DNA of 40,864 nt, taken from assembly GCA_027972325.1 (NCBI GenBank), contig JAPMOS010000252.1, positions 1 to 40,864 on the forward strand, given 5' to 3'. This document shows, piece by piece, positions 33,952 to 40,864 of this stretch. The first letter of the stretch is position 1, and each line of letters opens with the position of its first letter. The notes beneath the pieces are model-generated. The model saw only the letters and a list, made by a program, of their open reading frames with translations. It was not told the origin of the DNA and searched no databases. Source of the stretch: Paratrimastix pyriformis (taxonomy: Eukaryota > Preaxostyla > Paratrimastigidae). The position numbers were made by a program, and so were the translations under genes.

Positions 33952-34830
33952 GAGATGGTGAGGGGGGAGGGGATGGTGAGGGGGGATGGTGAGGGGGATG
34001 GTGAGGGGGGAGATGGTGAGGGGGATGGTGAGGGGGATGGTGATGGTGGGGGATGGTGAGGGGGATGGTGAGGGGGATGATGGTGGGGATGGTGAGGGGG
34101 ATGGTGAGGGGGATGGTGATGGAGGGGGATGGTGATGGTGAGGGGGGATGGTGAGGGGGGATGGTGATGGTGAGGGGGATGGTGAGGGGATGGTGATGGT
34201 GAGGGGGATGGTGAGGGGGATGGTGATGGTGAGGGGGATGGTGAGGGGGGATGGTGATGGTGGTGAGGGGGATGGTGAGGGGGATGGTGAGGGGGATGGT
34301 GAGGGGTGGTGATGGTGGGGGGGATGAGGGGGATGGTGAGGGGGGATGGTGAGGGGGGGATGGTGAGGGGGAGGGGGATGGTGGGGGGGATGGTGATGGT
34401 GGGGGATGGTGAGGGGATGAGGGGGATGGTGATGGTGAGGGGGGATGGTGATGGTGGGGATGGTGATGGTGGGGATGGTGATGGTGGGGGGATGGTGATG
34501 GTGGGGGATGGTGATGGTGGGGATGGTGATGGTGGGGGATGGTGATGGTGGGGGGATGGTGAGGGGGATGGTGAGGGGGATGGTGAGGGGGATGGTGAGG
34601 GGGGATGGTGATGGTGGGGGATGGTGATGAGGGGGATGGTGAGGGGGATGGTGGGGATGGTGAGGGGGGATGGTGAGGGGGATGGTGAGGGGGATGGTGA
34701 GGGGGGATGGTGAGGGGGATGGTGAGGGGGATGGTGAGGGGGATGGTGAGGGGGATGGTGAGGGGGGATGGTGAGGGGGATGGTGAGGGGGGATGGTGAG
34801 GGGGGATGGTGAGGGGGATGTGGGCGTGGG
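33952..34830. repeat. GGGGATGGTGAG minisatellite, about 870 bp
   Basis: Twelve-base units (GGGGGATGGTGA and GGTGATGGTGGG variants) in more than 60 copies. Very long frames on both strands are repeat translation. Every unit has a run of 3-6 G, so intramolecular G-quadruplexes are plausible. Confidence 0.95.
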
Positions 34831-36160
34831 CGGCGGCGAGGCGGACCGGGGGAGAGCGACCCGGGGCCGTGGCGGCGGTGGTTGGTCACCGGGAGATGGG
34901 ATGGGGAGCACGCCCTGTTGCGGTTGTTGTTGTTGCTGCTGTTGTGGTGGTGATAATGGTGGGAGGGGGGAGGAGAGGGAGAGAGACGGGGTGGGAGAGC
35001 TGGTCTCGCATGTGGAGGAGGAGGAAGGGGGGGGGGGGAGATGAGGGGACGGACTTCGAGCCGCTGCGGGAGGTGGAGCGTTGTGACCGCTGGGCGCCGC
35101 CCATGACGGGGGAGCCACCCAGGCCCAGCGGGGGCGACAGGTCGGGCGGGGCGGGCGGGGCGGCCAGCAGGGATAGGATGGGGAAGGTGCTGTACATCGA
35201 TGTAAAATGTTCGAAACTTCATCGTGCGCAAAACAGGAAACAAACCATAATTAAGGAAGCCTAACCACGCATTCAGGCGTATGGAGACGTTTTGATGGAG
35301 TTTGACCGGCATCGAGTCGGCATCTGCCGCAGCCGAAATGTCATGCTGGGAGCCAAGGGAATTGCAGTACCCTTCGAGATAACATCAGTCAGGAACGTTT
35401 CAGGGTGAAATAGAGCCATCGTGGTGGTACAACATCATCAATGGCGACATGCCGGGATCCTTTGCGGCTCTCCTTTGGTGGGGACACACTTGAAGTGTTG
35501 GAGAAGCCATTCTCGTTGTCGGGGGTCGGCTGACATGTCCCCTGTGGGGCAGGGCGTCGCTGGGAAGAACAAAACCGAACGCCCAAAACAGAGGAGCTCC
35601 CTGGCTCCGTCTTTGAATTCTTCTATTCTTTCTCCCAGTCAGTCCGTCTCCTCGTGATAATAGGAGGCTAACGAGATCAGCAATCGAGCAATCGAGATAC
35701 AAAAGGTTTTCCTCCATTTCCCAAACCCCAGTCCTCAAACGATCACCTCATCCCCAGCCACCCCCACTCCAGCACTTGAGACCCAGCGTCAAGCCTCGGG
35801 GGTCTCAGGTCGCCGCTCTTCCCGTCTCTCCTCCTCCTGCTTTGATGGCGGCACTTGACCAAGCGGAACTACATCTCCCTTCAGGTTCCAGACCGGTCCG
35901 CTGTTTCGGTCTGCATTCCTTCTGAATACGAAGATGTTTTGTGTTTACTTTTATTTTGTCAAGAGACTATTTCTTTTGTTCCACAATACCGCAATGTTCA
36001 GCTCCATCATCTTATGATTGCCTGTTCACTTCACTTCACTTTCCTTCCCGCCGATCCATCCCCTCCTTGTGGACCAAGTCGGCCTGCCCCTCTCCCTTCA
36101 TGCTCCCTCCCCATCCCTGCTTTCACTCACCCTTCCCTGCTCCCCTCTCCTGCTTGCTAG
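34831..36160. other. Unique GC-rich to mixed DNA, no gene firmly supported
   Basis: Contains short TTGTTG/GTGGTG repeats at 34920-34960. YGDVLMEFDRHRVGICRS (about 35279-35332, plus) loosely recalls the end of a pepsin-like protease, but is too short to call. The part 35930-36160 is pyrimidine-rich and ends CTTGCTAG, so it could be the 3' end of an intron of the host gene that follows. Confidence 0.3.
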
Positions 36161-38613
36161 TGGCCAACCCTCGCACAGTGGGGTCTGGGCTCAGGTCGCT
36201 GAGGCCGGCTGGTCAATGATGCCGCTGGGCCCACCCGATCTGCGGATCTTGACCCTCTGCATCCCTCTGGGCCCCCCCGCTGGGCCATGCTGAGCATCAC
36301 TCGGTCCGGTGGGACCCGGCCGAACCTCGATCCGGCCCTGGGCCCCTCGAAGGGCTCGGCCCTGTCGCTCGGCAAGCAGGCGGACGTGGTTCTCTCGCTG
36401 ATGCCCCGCTGGACCTTGCCGTACTGCTGGATCGCTGAGACCCCGGGTCGTCGAGACCTCCCACCCGTCCGTCCCCTCCCCATCCCTCCACGATCTGTTC
36501 CATCGCATTTGTCCCTTCTCTTATTGTCTTCCCGCCGCCACCCACTCGCCCGTTACGACGAATGACGCACTCGTTTCCACCTCGGCCGCCGCCCAGCCCG
36601 CCGGCCGCCGGCCCCGCGGCCGCGGCCGCCCCGGCCGAGAGCAGCAGCAGCGGCGAGTCCGAGGAGGACGACAAGGCCCGGGTGACCCGCCGCCTGGCCC
36701 GGGCGGCCGCCAATGGTGGCGCGGCCGCCCCTGCGGGCTGCAGCGGCTGCCCCAGTCCGGGCCCTTCCTGGTGCGGCACGGTGCTACGAGGATATCCAGG
36801 CCCGCGAGGGCCCCGACGGGGACGTGGTGGTGCATCCGTGCGACCTGTACGTCTACCAAGACCTGATCTGGGCCGAGGTCAAGACCCTCTGCGCCCGGGT
36901 GGCCAAGCTGCTCATGCAGGTCCGCCCGCCCGCCTCGCTCTCCCTCCCCCTCCCCTGCCTTCCCCATCCCCCGGCACGATTCTCATCCGCCCGGCACTCC
37001 TGCCCTGCTTACCGTGGCTGTCTGTCTGCGCTCTTGCCGACCGCAGTCGATCAAGAAGTCCTCCGAGGCGATGGGCCCCGAGGCGGGCGGCTGGGCGCGA
37101 CCTGTGGCGCCGCCGCTGCGGGGCGAGGACGACGACGACGCCGCCGCTGGCCGGGCCGCCACTTAAGCGGCGCGACTTCGGCCTGGACTTGAGGGATGAT
37201 GACGATTGGGATTGGGCGGTGATTGGAGGTCCCGCGGACGGGCTGCTCCATGCGGCAGAGGAGCAGCGGATCGGTCAGGTGCAGGTCGTACCCGGTCATC
37301 CCGTTGTCCCGCATCTGCTGCGCGACTGCCACCCCGGCCGCCCGGCGTGGGGAGGGGAGAGGGAGGAAGAGAGAGGGGGAGGGGCGGACCGGACATGATG
37401 ATCGGACGATGGTGATTGGGGGATGGTGAGCGGATGGCGGTGTGGATGCTGTGGATGTTCCCTCATCCGTTGTTGCTGTCCGCACGCCCCTGCTGGCGCA
37501 GCTGATGAACCACCAGAAGTCCTCGACCGGGGCGCGGAGCGAGTCGGGCTTCGACCCGTGCGCCACCCTGGACGACCTGGCCCGGCTCCTGGAGCCCACG
37601 CCCTTCCTGCGGCTGGGCCCGCTGGCCTACACGCTGCCCGGCCGCAGAGTCCGCCTTGCCTGGCGAGCTGCTCTTTCGGCTGGCGGACTTCCTGCCCACG
37701 GCCGAGCTGCGCAAGCGGGTTCCCCTAAAGATCCTGGTGCCCACCCTGCACCGGATGCACTTCCTGGCCACCCAGGTCCGCACCCACGCCCTTCCTCCCT
37801 CCATTGCGCCGCTCTCACCCCGGGACGGGCACGGTCCCATCTGGAGGAGTCCGTCCCGAGCGGGGCACCCCACCCGCATAACAGCCCGTGCTCATCACTC
37901 GCACCCCAAAAGGTTGAGCCGCTCAGTGGACGGCCCACGGGACGAGCCCCTGCGGACGGCAGCCCCTTGGCCCGCTGCGGAGCGGATCGTCGAGCTGTGC
38001 CGCTACGACCCCAGCCTCATGGCCTACGCCCGGCTGAGCCACGCCCAGCTGCACGCCCTGACCGAGGGCTGCCTGGGCCTCTTCGACGGCTGGATGCGCC
38101 GCCAGTCGCCTGGGCCACCGACCCGGTCCGCGCCCTTCTTGCCTCCCCACGACCCCACACGATCCCCCCCCCCCCCCCCCGGCCTGTCTTCACCTCGGCC
38201 TGTCTTCATCTCCGCCTCCCGCTCACTGGTGCCCCAGATCTCCCTGCGAGCCTGGTTTCTGCCTTCCCGGGCACGAGCCCGGCGATGCCCTACATGGCGG
38301 CGCTGTAGGGCTGCCCGTGCCCGCGAAGCCCTCGAGGTGTCCACTGTGCACGACATCGACCTGGTCCGACCGCCGTCCCTCCCGCCGTCCCCGTCCCCCC
38401 CGCCCCCCTCCCCGCCCTCCCCGCCGTCCCCCCACCCGCTCACCTGCTCGCTGTCTCGCCTCCATCTCTCGCGTCCGCTGGGCCCAGGACCCGACCCTGA
38501 GCGAGCTGGCCCACCGCTGGTCATCGATGCGGACCAGTGCCCGTGGTCGACTCCCGCCACGGGCCTCCTGCGCCGCGACGAGACCAAGCCCCTGACCATC
38601 CAGCCCGTGGTCC
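36161..38613 (+). CDS. Candidate multi-exon host gene, cut by Polinton C
   Basis: Protein-like pieces separated by C/T-rich spacers with GT-AG borders: LSLGKQADVVLSLMPRWTLP (about 36365); YEDIQAREGPDGDVVVHPCD then LYVYQDLIWAEVKTLCARVA (36785-36919); SIKKSSEAMGPEAGGWARPV (37047 on); MNHQKSSTGARSESGFDPCA then LLFRLADFLPTAELRKRVPL (37502-37775); RIVELCRYDPSLMAYARLSH (37983 on); VHDIDL joined to DPTLSELAHRW across 38364-38487. Donors read GTCCGC or GTCCGA. The function is not recognised. One frame change near 37645 and others may be sequence errors or unseen introns. The sequence is interrupted at 38614 by the Polinton terminus. The minus strand between about 37210 and 37330 also has a protein-like stretch, so the exon list is provisional. 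Confidence 0.4.
36920..37046 (+). other. Predicted intron, donor GTCCGC, acceptor GCAG
   Basis: 127 bp, pyrimidine-rich. The frame runs from KLLMQ into SIKKSSEAMG with no loss. Confidence 0.45.
38364..38487 (+). other. Predicted intron, donor GTCCGA, acceptor CCCAG
   Basis: 124 bp with tandem CCGTCCCC/CCCTCC units. Joining keeps frame (VHDIDL to DPTLSELAHRW). Confidence 0.45.
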
Positions 38614-38670
38614 AGTAGTTATAGAGAGTTCTGAGACAATCGATTTTCACACACAATTTTTCATTGCGTT

Positions 38671-38924
38671 GTTATTTGAGGCAAAATCGATTTCTTCAGA
38701 AACAAAAATCTTTTTTCTCATTATATTTTATTGAAAAGGAGCATTTTATTTTATCAGCTTTGAATGATTTAAGCATTAATTTTCTCGAGCTACAAACGTT
38801 ATTTGAGGCAAAAATCGAATTCTTCAGAGCAAAATCTTTTTTCTCAATGTTTTTTAAGTAAAACGAGCATTTTATTTTAATCAGCTTTGACTGATTTAAG
38901 CATCAATTCATTCGAGCTACAAAC
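38671..38924 (+). repeat. Two 127-bp tandem units inside terminal repeat C
   Basis: Units 38671-38797 and 38798-38924, each GTTATTTGAGGCAAAA to GAGCTACAAAC; a third, diverged unit follows. Confidence 0.85.
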
Positions 38925-39470
38925 GAAATTAGAGGTAAAAAGCGAATTCTCCATGCATTTTCAATTTTTTCCATTTTTGTCCCAGAAATTATTTTGCCAT
39001 TTTGTCAAATCAAACATTCAATCATCTTAAGCATCAAACGAAAGAGAATTCAATCAGAAACAGCTTATCTCTTCATTCAAAATAAAATTGTGACAAAGTG
39101 CTTTTCAAAAGTGATCATTAAATAATGCATCAATCTTAAGTAAATGATGCATTCTTTTGATTGAATCAGCTCAAATAATAGATTCTAAGAAAATGGAAAA
39201 GTATGACAAAATGATAAAACAATATGAAATTTGATTTCAGCACCGAGCCCTTTAAAGCGAAAATTTACTCAGCTTTGACATGAATTGAAAGAGAAATCAA
39301 TCAGATTTACCTTCTATTTCAAAGAGATAAAAAACAGCGTTTCATCATTTGAGCTATAAGGCTAATAAGCGCAATTTTGATGAGCTACTGACGATATAAT
39401 GAGTAATATCTCATCAGGATGCGCACTCATTATAATCACTGAATCAGTAAAGGTATTTTAAGAAAAATTA

Positions 39471-39490
39471 TTATCTATAGTTAGTATATA
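39471..39490 (+). promoter_or_regulatory. Shared 20-bp promoter-like motif (C)
   Basis: TTATCTATAGTTAGTATATA, identical in A and B; it leads into the DUF5871-like gene. Confidence 0.55.
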
Positions 39491-40171
39491 ATAACCAGTA
39501 AGCAAGCAATCTGTTGAGTCTGATATGCCAGTTGTGATCATTCCGAATGATTTTGGAGTGAAGAAAGTGTCAATTGAAGCATTATCTGAATCATCCAGGA
39601 AGCAAGAGAAGACAATGAAGATGTGTCACATTGAACATAATGGTAGTAACCTATTAGTTCAGACGCCACAAATCGACTTAGGACCTATGGAGTGAACTTT
39701 ACGAGAACACTAAAACCATCAGGTTACCAGTTGAGAATGTAGGCGATGACTTTAAGAAGATGATAGACAAGCTCGAGAAGTACTGTCAAAACAATGTGGA
39801 AAGCATTGTGAATGGTACTTTGAAGAAGGCAAACCAGATGAATTTCAATACAAATCATTTGCCAAGACGAGTGATAATGAAAGTTTCCGAGCTACTATAA
39901 AGTAGCAGTTGGATATGCAGATACACTGTATCCGAGTGTCTTCCGAAAAGATGAAGATGAGGTAAAACAGGACACAACAATACAAACAAATGAGGATTTA
40001 CGGAAAGCCGTCAATCCAGGGAGCACAGTTAAAATGATAGTTCAACTTAAAGTATGGGTTGATGATAAGCAGCATTATGGAATCTCAGCCTCATGCAAAC
40101 AGCTACTTATAGTGAAAGAAGGGAAGAAGAAAGCAGACAATTCAAAGTCCTTTTTGCCTAAATATTGGTAG
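39491..40171 (+). pseudogene. Virus-type protein of unknown function (DUF5871-like), element C
   Basis: Same gene as 1391-2055. Here the C-terminal part is easier to read: VNPGSTVKMIVQLKVWVDDK followed by HYGISASCKQLLIVKE. This beta-strand pattern (a -V-IV-L--IW----YG-S---KQ) is what I recall from uncharacterised proteins of giant viruses. The gene is broken. Its end overlaps or abuts the convergent fibre gene near 40158-40171. Confidence 0.5.
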
Positions 40172-40864
40172 CTTGTCGTACATTGTTTATCTTCCATGTA
40201 GCCTTCAGTGTAGAGTCGTCAGCGACATAAAATGCCATCTTACCATTGTCAATTGATGAAGGTTGAGTTCGTTTCGAAAGTAACAGAAATCATCTGTCTG
40301 ATTTCCGCTACAGCAGTTTTCAATGTTTCTATTTGTGCTTTTAGTGAAGCGTTTTCAATTGTTAATGAATCACAATGTGCCTTTAGTTTTTTCATCTCAT
40401 TGAGCATCATGAAAGGCAAACGATCTTGTCGAATACCTTCAACAGCGCCATCCTTGTAATATACTAAATCAGGACATACATCAACACATTCTTCAGCTAT
40501 TAGACCATAGCATTTGACCTTTTTCTCATCAGCCTTGTAATTGAAATTGACGGGACGTAACTTATATAAATATGACGTATCAGCCATATCCATTACGTTT
40601 TCCTTGTATCGAATTGAGGATGTGAACATGTATTTTCCAGTAGTATCGATGTACATTTGCAGAGAATCACCAGTTGATTGAGCAGTAGCTAATATGACAG
40701 GTGAAGTCAGACGAGTCTTACCAAAGTTAATCACATTAGCCCTCCAACATTAAAACAACTCCAGTTAGCGTTATTTGCATTAAAGTATGAACTTGTAGTA
40801 TCACCAGAAATGTTAATAAGATATTATTCGATGAGATATTAGTGGAAGCCACTATTAGCGAGAG
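40158..40864 (-). pseudogene. Fibre-like protein with peptidase_S74 domain, element C
   Basis: On the minus strand, SSIRYKENVMDMADTSYLYK, RPVNFNYKADEKKVKCYGLI and ECVDVCPDLVYYKDGAVEGI match the copy in A almost residue for residue. The tail KKLKAHCDSLTIENASLKAQ is a clear coiled coil, usual after S74 domains. The fibre part upstream continues past the right edge. The copy looks broken like that in A. Confidence 0.75.

Larger units (their letters stand above)
38614..39490 (+). repeat. Terminal repeat of Polinton C
   Basis: Collinear with terminal repeat A (inverse, 2947-2061) and with B apart from B's inserted fibre piece. It ends in the 20-bp motif. Confidence 0.85.
38614..40864. mobile_element. 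Polinton/Maverick-type element C, one end
   Basis: Starts AGTAGTTATA at 38614 and runs past the right edge. It carries the same order as element A in mirror image: terminal repeat, 20-bp motif, DUF5871-like gene (plus), S74 fibre gene (minus). The base just left of it belongs to a host exon, so the element interrupts a gene. A fossil with a few breaks. Flanking GTGGTCC resembles the GTGGTC before element B, but not the flank of A, so A and C are not the two ends of one insertion seen from outside. Confidence 0.8.

Noticed and set aside
33163-35312. 651- and 681-residue minus-strand frames, rich in Pro, Ser, His and Ile
   Set aside because: Mostly the GGGGATGGTGAG minisatellite read backward; two overlapping frames are equally open. 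Only short segments at the edges might be exons.
35279-35332. Pepsin-like protease end (YGDVLMEFDRHRVGICRS)
   Set aside because: One short loose match, no active-site motif nearby and no neighbouring exon.

Overview
The window looks like nuclear DNA of a eukaryote, most likely a GC-rich, repeat-rich protist that I cannot name. Candidate genes are split by short GT-AG introns. Long microsatellites and minisatellites alternate with GC-rich sequence, and AT-rich blocks of virus-like DNA are set into it. No rRNA, tRNA, CRISPR array or bacterial operon was seen.

Layout. (1) 1-2947: AT-rich end of a Polinton/Maverick-type element (A), with a fibre-like gene carrying a peptidase_S74 chaperone domain, a convergent gene resembling a viral protein family, and an inverted terminal repeat ending at 2947. 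(2) 2948-10974: GC-rich DNA with a CCACCCC minisatellite, two stacked 5'-truncated copies of a non-LTR retrotransposon that start and end at (TG)n tracts, a fragment of a cut-and-paste transposase, and a proline-rich coding-like tandem repeat. (3) 10975 to about 29165: a second Polinton (B) in opposite orientation. It has a terminal repeat, retrovirus-type integrase, protein-primed DNA polymerase B, GIY-YIG endonuclease, fibre-like protein, membrane protein, acidic protein, A32-like packaging ATPase and capsid-like gene. Two later insertions interrupt it: a 1.5-kb retroelement inside the polymerase gene and a 4.1-kb CACTA-like DNA transposon after it. (4) 29166-38613: GC-rich DNA with a whole-looking Tc1-type transposon, a 690-bp (ATC)n tract, a roughly 870-bp G-rich minisatellite, and a multi-exon host gene cut by the next element. 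(5) 38614-40864: start of a third Polinton (C), a mirror image of A.

All three Polinton ends begin with AGTAGTTATA and share about 0.9 kb of terminal repeat. That repeat contains 127-bp tandem units and finishes in an identical 20-bp AT-rich promoter-like motif. A and C face each other across 35.7 kb with B between them, so at least three insertions are present. B and probably A and C are fossils: several genes are spread over more than one frame, about ten breaks in B. Some may be base-calling errors, because near-identical duplicated regions differ mostly in homopolymer length.

The most informative new points are: a CACTA-like element with two divergent intron-bearing genes; 5' splice sites that read GTCNGN in both that element and the host gene; retrotransposon copies stacked in (TG)n; and a Polinton lineage with an S74 fibre and a shared TCTA-containing promoter motif. 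Inferred order of events: Polinton B first, then the retroelement and CACTA-like insertions into it. The intact Tc1 element is probably the youngest.
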